Source: Nostoc sp. TCL26-01 (lineage in GTDB: Bacteria > Cyanobacteriota > Cyanobacteriia > Cyanobacteriales > Nostocaceae). Taken from it: 64,000 nucleotides of DNA. Numbering within the stretch: the first letter of the stretch is position 1; the number at the start of each line of letters is the position of its first letter. A program made the position numbers and the translations under genes. Of the stretch, positions 47,321 to 56,057 are shown one piece after another. Under the pieces are notes generated by a model. The model saw only the letters and a program-made list of their open reading frames with translations, was not told where the DNA came from and made no database searches. The DNA is taken from assembly GCF_013393945.1 (NCBI RefSeq), contig NZ_CP040297.1, positions 1,082,001 through 1,146,000 on the forward strand. Direction: 5' to 3'.

Positions 47321-49629
47321 TAATTTAGCCCTAACTGTTGCTTTAAAGCTGCCGGCACATTTTTGGCTGTATCTAACCCTTGAATATTTTGCCAGATTGT
47401 ATTTTCATTCCAGTGAATATCACCCCATTCGTGATCACTGAGGTCAGCATGACTGAAATTAGTCCCACTCAGGTCGGCATTACTCAGATTAGCTCCACTC
47501 AGGTCAGCATTACTCAGATTAGCTCCACTGAAGTTTGTGTCACTCAAGTCTGCACCACGGAGGTCTGCACCACTAAAGTTGACATGACTGAGGTTGGCAT
47601 AACTCATATCTGTGTGACTTAAGAAACTGTAACTTAAATTTGCACCACTGATGTCTGCATGACCAAAGTATGCTTGAAAAATGTAAGCATGGCTGAGATT
47701 AGCATTTCTAAACCGGGTTTGGAAGAGAGTCGCGCCACAAAGATTGGCTGCATTCAGGTTAGCGTTACTTAGGTCTACATTACTGAAATCTGTATCGGTA
47801 AGATTAGCGCCTGGCAAGTTAACTCCAACCAGAAACTGTCCCACTAGACGATTAAAAGTTTCCAGTCGGATAGAATCACTGTAATTAATTATAGGGCGCA
47901 GTTTGTCTGTCCAAGAATTTTCTTTTGGTTGGCCTGATGGATAAAAAATTATCTGATTTTGAAGATGATCTTGCGCTTGAGCATAACGGTGTAACTCTAA
48001 TAGTAAAATGATCACATTTAATCCTGTAAAAATATCGATCTCTCGCTGACCTAGACCTTTAATTCCATACCTTTGTAACTGTCGTAGTTTCTTTTGGGGT
48101 AAAGTTTCGTCAGCAGAGTCGATAAATTTTCCTCGACTCCATTGCCGATGGAAAGTTTCTAATCTTGTGTATAATTCCACCCAGGGAAAATCTTGACTTG
48201 CAGTTAATAAACCCATTAAATAATCGACAATTTCCTGTGTTAAGCCACCGTAACCGAGTAAATCATAGATTTCCCAATTCATCAAATCTTCGGCAATAAT
48301 TGCTACTCTGCCTTCATCAGCATCATAGTATTGTGTCCAAGCTTTGAAACGGGTTTTTAGACGTTCAGCAAAGAGGAATTTACTAAATCTTTGATGGAAA
48401 AACTCAACTCCTTCTACTGGTGTGTTGCTAGCATGAATACACAAGGTTGCTAAGGTTTGTTTGAGTGATTTATTCAGCAACTTCTGTTTGAGTATTTCCT
48501 CTGTTGATAAACGTGCTTCTAACATTGACATAGCAGCAGATTTATTACCTGACTGTACAACACAGATAGCTGCCTCTGCCAGCAGACGTTTTACAGCTTC
48601 GGGTTGATGTTTAGTAAAATCATGGTTTAAATGAGAGTGATTTAATTCTAACTCTGATTTGCTGATTAACCAGTGTATAGCTTGTTGGTAAATGTTGATT
48701 TTAGCTGTAGTTTCATCTTTGGCTAAACCTAACTGATGAATATCTAATTTGCCATCTTGATACATTGCTGCTAACAAGTACAAAAATGGTGGCTCTTGAG
48801 CTAATTTATTAACTGCATCGGCTAGGTGATGACTGAGCAAAAACTGCAAAAAGTTTGGCTCTTTGCCTTGATGGGTTGGTAATGCTGTCCATTTATTTAA
48901 CCATTGCTGTTGGAGTTGTGCATCTAAAGGGACAATCTCGACTCGTGCTAAATTATCTGGAAATTCAGCGATATGTTGTAGAGCGATCGCTCCACCAGTT
49001 ATCATAACTCTATGTCCCATCTCTGGGTTATTTGTGCATATTTGTTGAAACTCTGCTACTTGTTGGATAAATGCTGCTAAATTGATGTTGTGCGGCAATT
49101 CATCACATCCATCTAAGATAAATAAAAACCGAGTGTGGGGATTAGTTAACCAATTCTCATCATTTTGAATCAAGCCAAACTGTAATTTTGCTTGGATAAT
49201 ATCTAGCAAGCTTGTTGCACTAGTATCTATATCTCTGAAGTGAATTAAAATAGGTGTCCAAATTGGATGTAACTGTCGCCATACTGTATAAGCAAACATC
49301 CGGCAAAAAACACTTTTACCTCTACCTGTATTGCCTTGAATAAAAATTACCTTATCTAAGTTATCTGGATTCAACAGTATGGTTTTTACCCAGGTTTCTA
49401 GATTAAATATCTCACCACTCGCATCTACAAGCTTGGCTTTTGGAGGTATATAGATATCTTTAATCGCAAACTTTTCGACAAAAACCAATTCAAAAGGCTT
49501 GGGTGCAATATCAGTCTTTAAATATTTATCAATACTTTGAACTTTATCCTGTTCTCTTTGCCAATTTGGCAAGTCATTAAGACTGAAATCCTTAATGATT
49601 TCCTCTGCTGCCAACCAGGATTTTATCAT
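47320..49629 (-). CDS. NACHT NTPase with C-terminal pentapeptide repeats (STAND family)
   Basis: A 769-residue protein. The NACHT domain has Walker A IQGNTGRGKSVFCR (GNTGRGKS at residues 99-106) and Walker B RFLFILDGCDELP (about 165-180). A helical middle region follows, then pentapeptide repeats from about residue 605 (GANLTDTDFSNVDLSNANLN type, about 27 repeats) that would fold as a quadrilateral helix. STAND proteins of this form act as ligand-sensing switches, some in antiphage defence. The frame is open upstream to a single TAG at 49645-49647, beyond which the same frame continues as the next entry. A MITE abuts its stop codon. Confidence 0.85.
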   Translation of the reverse strand: MIKSWLAAEEIIKDFSLNDLPNWQREQDKVQSIDKYLKTDIAPKPFELVFVEKFAIKDIYIPPKAKLVDASGEIFNLETWVKTILLNPDNLDKVIFIQGNTGRGKSVFCRMFAYTVWRQLHPIWTPILIHFRDIDTSATSLLDIIQAKLQFGLIQNDENWLTNPHTRFLFILDGCDELPHNINLAAFIQQVAEFQQICTNNPEMGHRVMITGGAIALQHIAEFPDNLARVEIVPLDAQLQQQWLNKWTALPTHQGKEPNFLQFLLSHHLADAVNKLAQEPPFLYLLAAMYQDGKLDIHQLGLAKDETTAKINIYQQAIHWLISKSELELNHSHLNHDFTKHQPEAVKRLLAEAAICVVQSGNKSAAMSMLEARLSTEEILKQKLLNKSLKQTLATLCIHASNTPVEGVEFFHQRFSKFLFAERLKTRFKAWTQYYDADEGRVAIIAEDLMNWEIYDLLGYGGLTQEIVDYLMGLLTASQDFPWVELYTRLETFHRQWSRGKFIDSADETLPQKKLRQLQRYGIKGLGQREIDIFTGLNVIILLLELHRYAQAQDHLQNQIIFYPSGQPKENSWTDKLRPIINYSDSIRLETFNRLVGQFLVGVNLPGANLTDTDFSNVDLSNANLNAANLCGATLFQTRFRNANLSHAYIFQAYFGHADISGANLSYSFLSHTDMSYANLSHVNFSGADLRGADLSDTNFSGANLSNADLSGANLSNADLSGTNFSHADLSDHEWGDIHWNENTIWQNIQGLDTAKNVPAALKQQLGLN

Positions 49630-49644
49630 ATAATTATGAGTATT

Positions 49645-50232
49645 CTAGGCAATTCTTTGTGTTAATAGCTTGGCTAAGGATTTACTGATATTGGCAGAGG
49701 CTAATCTTGCTAGTAAAACTTGATTAAAAGCTGTGGCTAAAGGTGATATTTGAAAACCATTGAGCGCTTGAATTGCTCTATCCCTATCTAATTCAAGCTG
49801 ATTGAGTTTTTGTAGTTGTTGAGTGACTAAATCAGTAATCTGAGATTTGGCATCCCAATTTACATGGCTATGTATTTTTAAAATCTCTTTGGTGCTTTCC
49901 AAATAAGCCACTTGGCTCATGATAAAAACACAGTCTTCTAAAGACAGTGGTTGCTTATATATATCATGAGCAAACTTTAATAAAGCAATACCAATTGGCA
50001 TAAATGGCAAATCTGCGCCTACTATCTGCGCCATCGGTAGACACAGCACATCTAACAAAGATGATGAATTTTGCAGTACAGATTTTAAGACTTTTATACT
50101 AGCATCCTGTTCTTGAAGAGTCTTAGCGGCGATGAAAACTGCTTGACCAGTTTCAATTGTTGTGTCTAAACTCTCTGGTAGGGAGAATAATTGCTGGAAT
50201 TGCTGCCAAATTTGCGATAAGCGCTGGCTCAT
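49645..50232 (-). CDS. N-terminal part of the NACHT protein, ended by an in-frame TAG
   Basis: A 195-residue, mostly helical protein (MSQRLSQIWQQFQQLFSLPE; then AAKTLQEQDASIKVLKSVLQ). It ends LTQRIA and TAG. The codons after the TAG read Asn-Thr-His-Asn-Tyr and run directly into the ATG of the NACHT gene in the same frame. The helical N-terminal region before a NACHT module is what larger cyanobacterial STAND proteins carry, so this is probably one gene split by a nonsense codon, or two coupled genes 15 nt apart. No domain with known catalytic residues is visible. Confidence 0.7.
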   Translation of the reverse strand: MSQRLSQIWQQFQQLFSLPESLDTTIETGQAVFIAAKTLQEQDASIKVLKSVLQNSSSLLDVLCLPMAQIVGADLPFMPIGIALLKFAHDIYKQPLSLEDCVFIMSQVAYLESTKEILKIHSHVNWDAKSQITDLVTQQLQKLNQLELDRDRAIQALNGFQISPLATAFNQVLLARLASANISKSLAKLLTQRIA

Positions 50233-50334
50233 TCGCTCACACCTGTATAATTGCTGTTTGTTTAGAGCCTAGCGTAACATTTAAGCAGTCGCGCAAACTA
50301 CATTATCGAACAGAATTCAGCATTAGTAGGTTGA

Positions 50335-50559
50335 GTGGAGGCTTTGCGTAACCCAACATGATGTGAGGAAGAACATGAATGTAGAGACGTTCCAGTGCAA
50401 CGTCTTTACAAGGATTTTGAGCTAAGTCTTCAATTTTGAATTAATAATTTTGAATTTTGAATTCCCCAAAGGGGTTGACGTAAGGAAACCCAACACCAAC
50501 ATTCATACTGAGTTTTTGAGATCCATGTTGGGTTTCGCTATGGCTCAACCCAACCTACT
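50335..50559. repeat. AGTAGGTTGAG / CTCAACCCAACCTACT inverted repeat element
   Basis: AGTAGGTTGAG at 50335 pairs with CTCAACCCAACCTACT at 50544-50559. The interior has more GGGTT/AACCC units, TTTTGAATT repeats and one AGAGACGTTCCAGTGCAACG unit near 50383. It is related to the inner unit of the element at 15049-15120. No gene is seen in 50233-50675. Confidence 0.7.
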
Positions 50560-50561
50560 TT

Positions 50562-50654
50562 ATACCAATTTCCTTTAAATGTGAAACAGTAGAGACGTTG
50601 CATTGCAACGTCTCTACATAATTCATGTGTATCATGATTAACGTGAAATGGTAT
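50562..50654 (+). repeat. AGAGACGTTGCA hairpin MITE, copy C (most complete)
   Basis: ATACCAATTTC at 50562 and GAAATGGTAT at 50645-50654 are terminal inverted repeats (one extra A in the left arm). Between them lies the palindrome TAGAGACGTTGCATTGCAACG. This 93-bp copy shows the whole element; copy A at 40151 has lost the left arm. Confidence 0.8.
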
Positions 50655-50675
50655 TACCAGCAAATACTCATTAAC

Positions 50676-52004
50676 TCATTGAAAGCCTTTTGCCACCTTT
50701 TTTTGCCCTTTCCCTTTAGGCTTAGACTTACTAACTTCTGCCACAGCTGCTTGGAATAAATCATGCAAATGGACAGGAACACTGGCGATATCTGGTAAAT
50801 CTGGCTCGATAGGTTTATTGTACTCTTGCAAGAGATGATTTAAGTCATTAGTTAAGGAAAATTCTGGACGTTGTAGCACAGTTTGCAATACTTTTTCTAG
50901 TGAATGAGGATACTGTTCAGCTAACCGATGCCAAATAAAAGCATTAATACTTTTATCTTCCAGATAATAACGAATTAATTTTTCTGCACCATCAACGCTT
51001 TGCCAATCTTCTACTGCTAACAGAGATTGCACTTTACTATAAGTTGGTAAAAACATCTGTCCCCAACGGGGATGAGAAATAGCGGTGACTTGTTCGGCTT
51101 TTTTCAATTCAGCAGGTAAATCTACCTTGGGCATCACCATTTTAGTATTGCCATTTTTATCATGCAAAATTTGAGAAACTAATTTAGTATCAGCACCCAT
51201 TTCCTCTACTGCGGCTTGAATTTCCGCTTCATCAACCCCAGCTTCGGATGCTAACTCAGTCAAGGATTTTGTCTGATCAATACCTAAATCCGCCAAGCGT
51301 TTCTCTGTGATTAATTCTTGAAATTCAGCAATTTTTTTATTTAGTTGATATCCAGGCAACGTAATTTCATCACTGCCGAAAAAGTCCATAAAATCTTGAT
51401 GATATTGTCCTACTGATTGCCAAGCAGCCTCCAATAAATCTGGAGCATCACTATAAAGCTGACTTCTATAGTTTTCTTTAAAATTACCGATGGCTACAGC
51501 TAGTTTTGGTTTACCTAATTTACCAAGGAGTGTGTAGGGACTAGAAACTATCCAGTAGGTATGAGTGACAGGAGAAATGCGAGTTAGGATAATTTCTCCT
51601 AATTTTAACTTAGCAATTGCTTGTGATCTTTGGGGATGATTCGGTTTAACAATATAAGATTTGTTGGTTAACCAGTTCAATAACTCTAAGCCATCGGGGA
51701 GAATTTGGTTAATAGCAAATAACCCCATAAAACTCCGATGCCAGCTATTGAGTAAATTTGTATCGCTCTCATTTAAATCAGCTTGACTGGCAATAAACAA
51801 ATCTATTGGAGAATGATCACCAACTTTCCCTTCCACAAGAAAACTATCAATAATTAAGTCTTGCTGTGTACTATTGCCATTACTACCACGTAACCGTTCT
51901 GCGGCATAAGTTTCTAACGCTTGTGCTAGTTCACCTTCTGCATCCAGCACAAAATCGAGTAAAGCTTGTTTGAGAATGTGCGATCGCTCTAATATATCAT
52001 CCAC
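50676..52004 (-). CDS. Conserved-looking protein of unknown function
   Basis: A 442-residue soluble protein. It has an N-terminal helical region (ILKQALLDFVLDAEGELAQA), a beta-rich centre (LKLGEIILTRISPVTHTYWI) and a segment with TELASEAGVDEAEIQAAVEE. The C-terminus is a basic Lys/Gly tail (SKSKPKGKGQKK) that could bind nucleic acid. It has no signal peptide, membrane segment or catalytic motif I recognise. It stands alone between repeats and the divergent Uma2 gene, with about 150 bp to that gene's start. Confidence 0.7.
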   Translation of the reverse strand: MDDILERSHILKQALLDFVLDAEGELAQALETYAAERLRGSNGNSTQQDLIIDSFLVEGKVGDHSPIDLFIASQADLNESDTNLLNSWHRSFMGLFAINQILPDGLELLNWLTNKSYIVKPNHPQRSQAIAKLKLGEIILTRISPVTHTYWIVSSPYTLLGKLGKPKLAVAIGNFKENYRSQLYSDAPDLLEAAWQSVGQYHQDFMDFFGSDEITLPGYQLNKKIAEFQELITEKRLADLGIDQTKSLTELASEAGVDEAEIQAAVEEMGADTKLVSQILHDKNGNTKMVMPKVDLPAELKKAEQVTAISHPRWGQMFLPTYSKVQSLLAVEDWQSVDGAEKLIRYYLEDKSINAFIWHRLAEQYPHSLEKVLQTVLQRPEFSLTNDLNHLLQEYNKPIEPDLPDIASVPVHLHDLFQAAVAEVSKSKPKGKGQKKVAKGFQ

Positions 52005-52157
52005 AGCTATATCTTTTGGTACAACAGTTGTAGATTAAGGCTTGCGAGAAAATTATCACATCTAGCAATAGCTAGATTTCCCCAAATCTACACTGAGGAG
52101 GTTGACTTAGCAACTGCTTTTACAATAGATACAAGACATGACACAAGGTCAAAACAA

Positions 52158-52760
52158 ATGGTTGCAACTCCCAGCTATAGCTATATTTCTCCAGAAGACT
52201 ATCTCCAAGGTGAAGAAACTAGTCCCATTAAGCACGAATATCGCCAGGGTGAAGCTTACGCAATGGCTGGGGCTAGTAATATTCATGTGATCATTGCCGG
52301 CAATATGTTTGCTATGCTGAGAAATAAGTTACGGGGTAGTGGATGTCAAGCTTACATCTCCGACACTAAGGCGCAGATTGAATCATTGAATACCTACTAC
52401 TATCCTGATGTGATAGTTAGCTGTGACGAACGGGATAGAGCATTTAGTAACTTTCTCCGTTACCCTTGCTTAATTATAGAAGTTGTATCTCCCAGCACAG
52501 AAGCCTTTGACAGGGGAGACAAATTTGCTGACTACAGAGAAATGGCATCGTTGCAAGAATATGTGCTGGTAAGTCAGACTCGCCAGCGTATCGAGTGTTT
52601 CCGCCGTAACCAAGATGGGCAATGGGTACTTTATACTTACAGAGAAGGACAAGAAGTATCTTTAGCTAGTATAGATTTTCAGTGTGCGATCGCTGAAGTA
52701 TACGAAGATGTCAACTTTGAATTACCCCAGCCGCAAAACATAGAGGAAATCGCAAAATAA
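52158..52760 (+). CDS. Uma2-family putative restriction endonuclease-like protein
   Basis: A 200-residue protein of the Uma2/DUF820 family, very abundant in cyanobacteria, with a PD-(D/E)XK-like fold. It begins with the typical YISPEDYLQGEETSPIKHEY and contains YYPDVIVSCD and PCLIIEVVSPSTEAFDRGDK, where D, E and K of the predicted active site lie, then EYVLVSQTRQRIECFRR. The cellular role of the family is unknown. It is not closely similar to the duplicated Uma2 genes at 61.6-63.1 kb, which belong to another subgroup. Confidence 0.85.
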   Translation: MVATPSYSYISPEDYLQGEETSPIKHEYRQGEAYAMAGASNIHVIIAGNMFAMLRNKLRGSGCQAYISDTKAQIESLNTYYYPDVIVSCDERDRAFSNFLRYPCLIIEVVSPSTEAFDRGDKFADYREMASLQEYVLVSQTRQRIECFRRNQDGQWVLYTYREGQEVSLASIDFQCAIAEVYEDVNFELPQPQNIEEIAK

Positions 52761-52850
52761 ATCTTAAAACTTAGCGAGTTAACTCTGTCACAATTTAACC
52801 TCTATAAAGGTAGCTTAGTATTGACTGAGAAAACCGCGAGGTGTGAGTTT

Positions 52851-53522
52851 ATGACCAGTGTGATTCAATCCCCTTACAGTAGCGAACAGATTGCCGCTTG
52901 GTTACGTGGACTATTAACAATAGCTTGGGCAGATGGTAACTTTGATGAGCAAGAAAAGCAACTTATAGCCAGTATTACTCAAGATGAACTCGCCCCCAAT
53001 GTGGCATGGGATTCTTTGGAAGTCATCACACCAGAAGAATTAGCTGCTGTTTTGGGTAAAAATACACCAACTGCGGAAAACTTCTTGCGTACAGCAGTGA
53101 TGGTAGCGATCGCTGATGGTACATATTCTTCCAGCGAAGATCAAGTACTCCATCAATTATGTCAAGCGCTAGGGGAACCAGAAGATATATTATCAGCCCT
53201 ACGTCAAACTTTAACAGATCCACAACCACTCAATCCCGCCCTAGCCGCACCCAAAGCCCCCGCAGCCGATGTACTTGATCCTCTCCGCGACTGGTTAGAT
53301 GAATTAGACATTCAAGACCCCAGAGTCGCCCGCTTTTTATGTAAAATGATTCCCTCTCAATGTCCCTTTGAACGAGATGTCACCCTATTTGGACGCAAAA
53401 TCGTTCATATTCCCCCACTATGTAAAATTAACCCACTCTATGAACAACTTGTAGGCATCCGTTTCCGCGCCCTCTCCTATTTAGCAGATGAATGCAAAGA
53501 GGATGTGTCGCCATATATTTAA
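52851..53522 (+). CDS. TerB-like domain joined to Mo-dependent nitrogenase C-terminal domain
   Basis: A 223-residue protein. Residues about 8-125 look like a TerB-type helical domain (IAAWLRGLLTIAWADGNFDE, TAVMVAIADGTYSSSEDQVL, both with the acidic ADGxxxxxE pattern). Residues about 145-223 match the cyanobacterial Mo-dependent nitrogenase C-terminal domain (VARFLCKMIPSQCPFERDVT, HIPPLCKINPLYEQLVGIRF). That domain is found in diazotrophic and other cyanobacteria; its function is unclear. The ATG at 52851 follows GAGGTG; an in-frame TTG 30 nt upstream is less likely. Degraded genes follow downstream. Confidence 0.8.
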   Translation: MTSVIQSPYSSEQIAAWLRGLLTIAWADGNFDEQEKQLIASITQDELAPNVAWDSLEVITPEELAAVLGKNTPTAENFLRTAVMVAIADGTYSSSEDQVLHQLCQALGEPEDILSALRQTLTDPQPLNPALAAPKAPAADVLDPLRDWLDELDIQDPRVARFLCKMIPSQCPFERDVTLFGRKIVHIPPLCKINPLYEQLVGIRFRALSYLADECKEDVSPYI

Positions 53523-53665
53523 GTTTTGATAATGTCTTACTTCTTGATGGGGACTCTCAGCATCAGCGCACCCACCCAGTCTGATGTCGGCCCGACGGGA
53601 AAATTCACATGGCACAGCGCACACTCTGCCCTAAAATTACTTAAGGGGATAGAGCGTCGATAGTA

Positions 53666-54866
53666 CTACGCCTTAACAGCCCAAATCTCCTTACCTGATG
53701 CTTTTGAGGCACTTTTGGGTGAAAATATAGGTCAAGAAATGGCAAGGGTTCTGGACAATATCTTCCAAACATTGAATGTTGAGGAAACCTTACTGGAAGA
53801 AGGGGGGTCTGCACCGGAACAAATTCAGGGACGGCAGAGAGTACATGATAGATTGCTAGCACTTGGCAACGCAGACATCATCCAAACTATATTAAATGAC
53901 CTGGCACCGATCTGGTCAGAACCTGATGAGGAAGGAGTGGCATTCTTGAGCAGCTTTACGTTTTAAAGCGACCTTGGGAGGGGCATTACTGGATGCTTGC
54001 GGACAATTGTGTCCTCATTTTGACTTGGGCGATCTGATTTTAGATATCGATCCTGGCCCGCGTCCACCAGATGCACCTGCTATTTCTGAGGGAGTAGAAG
54101 AAATTTGGATCACTGAATCTACGATTGGTGGCGGCGGGGTGATTGAGGAAATCTTGAGGCGCTATGCTGCTGATACCATTTCACTAAAAAAATGATAGAT
54201 ATAAAACAGGAATAAATATGAGCAGAAATTCATGGCTGGAGTCACTAGAGTAAAAATAAAAGAGTCATACCAATTCACTAAAAATTTGATCCAGATCCAA
54301 ACACGGAAACCCTTGTAAAATCAGAGTTTCTTAATTTTGAATTTTGAATTTTGAATTGATATGACGCGGTTATTGGAGTTAACCCAAACTAGTGCAGATG
54401 TTGCCGATGCAATGGCAGATGTGCGGTTCGCCGCAGGACATGGTGAATTAAAACAAGCTAGCTCGCCTCCGCAAAGTCCTTTCCTCTGAGGGGATTTTGG
54501 TAACGCATCTGGTGATGACTGCAATTAACGCACGCATTTTGCGTCCTGGAAGTACTCCAGAAACGGATAAACTGCTGCTGGATTTGATTCGTTTGTGGCA
54601 TCAGGAAGAAGCGCGTTTAGGTATCGAAATTGATGCCAGGGTGTTTGCCCATGTCGCCAGCAACTATGATCAATTGGATCGGGCGTTATTGCATCTTGGT
54701 TTAGTGCAGCCTAATCCCTATTGGCGGTTTCAAGTGATTTATGGGTTGTTGTGGGCGAGAGGAAATATAGTGCGTTCACGAAGTGTCCGCTCTGCGGATT
54801 GTAGATGCTTTACGCAATCGCACCCACCCATACCGCTATAATCATCGATTAATTGAGGCACAATAG
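53666..54866 (+). pseudogene. Broken C-terminal part of a large helicase, DpdJ/DrmA-like
   Basis: Four stretches of one protein in changing frames. The first (53666-53963) ends AFLSSFTF with a frameshift at about 53963. Translation continues as FKATLGGALLDACGQLCPHF and EIWITESTIGGGGVIEEILR to about 54172, where MITE-like sequence interrupts it. It resumes after the MITE as TRLLELTQTSADVADAMADV (54363 on), shifts again near 54475 into GILVTHLVMTAINARILRPG, and shifts once more near 54785 to end RNRTHPYRYNHRLIEAQ (TAG 54864). The IWITESTIGGGG part resembles the end domain of DpdJ or DISARM-type helicases. Breakage is certain; the family name is inference. Confidence 0.65.
54267..54362 (+). mobile_element. 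96-bp MITE, ATACCAATTCA family, copy 1, inside the broken helicase
   Basis: It begins ATACCAATTCACTAAAAATT and ends TTTTGAATTGATAT (the right arm would be TGAATTGGTAT in the intact form). A second, decayed start of the same element (ATACCATTTCACTAAAAAAA) lies at 54172, where the helicase homology stops. Two related insertions therefore separate the helicase fragments. Other copies are at 55789 and 61449. Confidence 0.8.
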
Positions 54867-54890
54867 AACCAAAGGCACTGTGAACACACA

Positions 54891-55160
54891 ATGACTACTC
54901 AATTGATGATTCAACCCTCATCCTTAATGTCTTCTGGTATCAGGATGAGCGAATTCGGTGACATTTATCTATTTAAATTTACCGATGAGCTACAGTCTCG
55001 CTTTGAAGAACTGTTAGAGAAGAAAAAAGCTGATACGCTCACTTCTGAAGAAGAAGCTGAATATGTAGGCATCTCCGAATTAGAGCGGATCTTTACCTTG
55101 ATTAACGCTCAACTAGCGGCGAAAAGTAAATGGTGTCCGAACAAACTCGAAGACTTGTAA
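54891..55160 (+). CDS. Partner protein of an HNH nuclease (module 1, possible antitoxin)
   Basis: An 89-residue acidic, helical protein: MTTQLMIQPSSLMSSGIRMS, then a coiled helix KFTDELQSRFEELLEKKKAD and TSEEEAEYVGISELERIFTL. Its C-terminal half is comparable in length and heptad pattern to that of the 114-residue protein at 63223, which stands before a second HNH gene. Its stop overlaps the HNH gene by 31 nt, so the two are translationally linked. The pairing of a small acidic protein with a nuclease suggests an antitoxin or specificity role, but this is inference. It lies intact within degraded genes. Confidence 0.6.
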   Translation: MTTQLMIQPSSLMSSGIRMSEFGDIYLFKFTDELQSRFEELLEKKKADTLTSEEEAEYVGISELERIFTLINAQLAAKSKWCPNKLEDL

Positions 55161-55576
55161 GAAAACGAGCTGAGTATCTCTGCGAATACTGCCACTCTCC
55201 AGAATACTTGAGTCCAGACCGTTTTACCATTGACCATATCATACCGCAGTCTTTGGGTGGCTCTGATGAACTGGATAATTTGGCGTTAGCTTGTCATCGC
55301 TGTAATGAGCGTCACTATAATTTTACAGTAGGTACTGATCCCAAAACCCAAGAACAAGTCCCTCTATTTCATCCCCGTCAACAACAATGGTCTGAGCATT
55401 TTATTTGGACAAAAGACGGGACAAAAATTGTCGGTACAACTCCTACAGGGAGAGCTACTAGCGATCGCTTTGACTTCAATGATGAACGTCGGGATGAGCC
55501 TTCGATTCAAGTGGCTCGTCGTTTTTGGGTAGAAGCGGGTTGGCATCCACCTCAGTCAGATCCACGTCAAGAATAA
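55130..55576 (+). CDS. HNH endonuclease (module 1)
   Basis: A 148-residue HNH nuclease. The finger Cys pair CEYCHSPEYLSPDRF (about residues 18-33), the catalytic TIDHIIPQSLGGSDELDNLA with DH, and the second pair ALACHRCNERH make a complete HNH core. The C-terminal half is family-specific: VPLFHPRQQQWSEHFIWTKD, GTTPTGRATSDRFDFNDERR and FWVEAGWHPP. It starts with an ATG inside the previous gene. The second-copy HNH protein at 63564 has the same architecture to the C-terminus, so both probably act alike, on unknown DNA. Confidence 0.85.
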   Translation: MVSEQTRRLVRKRAEYLCEYCHSPEYLSPDRFTIDHIIPQSLGGSDELDNLALACHRCNERHYNFTVGTDPKTQEQVPLFHPRQQQWSEHFIWTKDGTKIVGTTPTGRATSDRFDFNDERRDEPSIQVARRFWVEAGWHPPQSDPRQE

Positions 55577-55582
55577 GAAAAA

Positions 55583-55789
55583 ATGCCTTCCCGCTATATT
55601 CACTCCCGCCTAAGTTCCCGCCAAATCCCTGACTTACTCCAAACAATCTTCGTCGCCGAACTTATCACCCCCAGCCAATGCGTGTGGCTTGTTTCCCCGT
55701 GGATATCTGACATCCCTGTTATCGATAATACCGCCAACACCTTCTTGTGCTTATTTCAGGATTGTTTATTACCCACTCTAATATACTAA
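55583..55789 (+). pseudogene. N-terminal fragment of a PLD-like protein, DpdK-like
   Basis: A 68-codon open frame: MPSRYIHSRLSSRQIPDLLQ, then CVWLVSPWISDIPVIDNTAN. The WLVSPWISDIPVIDN part resembles the N-terminal segment of phospholipase-D-fold proteins such as DpdK. The HKD catalytic motifs that should follow are missing: after TFLCL the sequence runs into a few unrelated codons and the MITE that begins at 55789. It is 6 nt after the HNH gene. The assignment rests on one motif, so it is tentative. Confidence 0.55.
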
Positions 55790-55884
55790 TACCAATTCAC
55801 TAAAAATCTGATACAGATCCAAACACGGAAACCCTTGTAGAACAAGGCTTTCTTAATTTTGAATTTTGAATTTTGAATTGGTAT
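55789..55884 (+). mobile_element. 96-bp MITE, ATACCAATTCA family, copy 2
   Basis: The terminal inverted repeats ATACCAATTCA and TGAATTGGTAT are perfect. The interior, starting CTAAAAATCTGATACAGATCC, closely matches copy 1. The stop codon of the PLD fragment overlaps its first base. Confidence 0.88.
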
Positions 55885-55906
55885 AACTATGTGATATTCA
55901 AAAGCG

Positions 55907-56057
55907 ATGACTAATGCTAGCAATGCAGATATCCGCCACTTCCTAAAGCAGTTTTTTGGCACTGACAACAAATTTGACCTTGGCAAGATTGAACGTGGCG
56001 AAGGAAAACAAGCCAAAATCCGTCCTTGGGTCGAGTTGTTGACCAAAGGCGAACCTC
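55907..56057 (+). pseudogene. N-terminal fragment of an unrecognised protein
   Basis: From the ATG at 55907 the frame reads MTNASNADIRHFLKQFFGTD, then NKFDLGKIERGEGKQAKIRP and WVELLTKGEPQP. At about 56057 it meets the oppositely oriented DndB-like fragment, after which the codons are meaningless. It is a truncated gene start whose protein family I do not recognise. It belongs to the same decayed region as the helicase and PLD pieces. Confidence 0.5.

Noticed and set aside
46988..47441. Two overlapping plus-strand ORFs of 109-111 codons
   Set aside because: They lie inside the MITE and are produced by its palindromes; composition is repeat-driven.
47380..47622. Plus-strand ORF with a striking periodic sequence
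   Set aside because: It is the antisense shadow of the pentapeptide-repeat coding region.
54497..54841. 114-codon ORF as a genuine independent gene
   Set aside because: Its start falls inside the broken helicase frame, and its end is out of frame with the clear continuation at 54790-54866.
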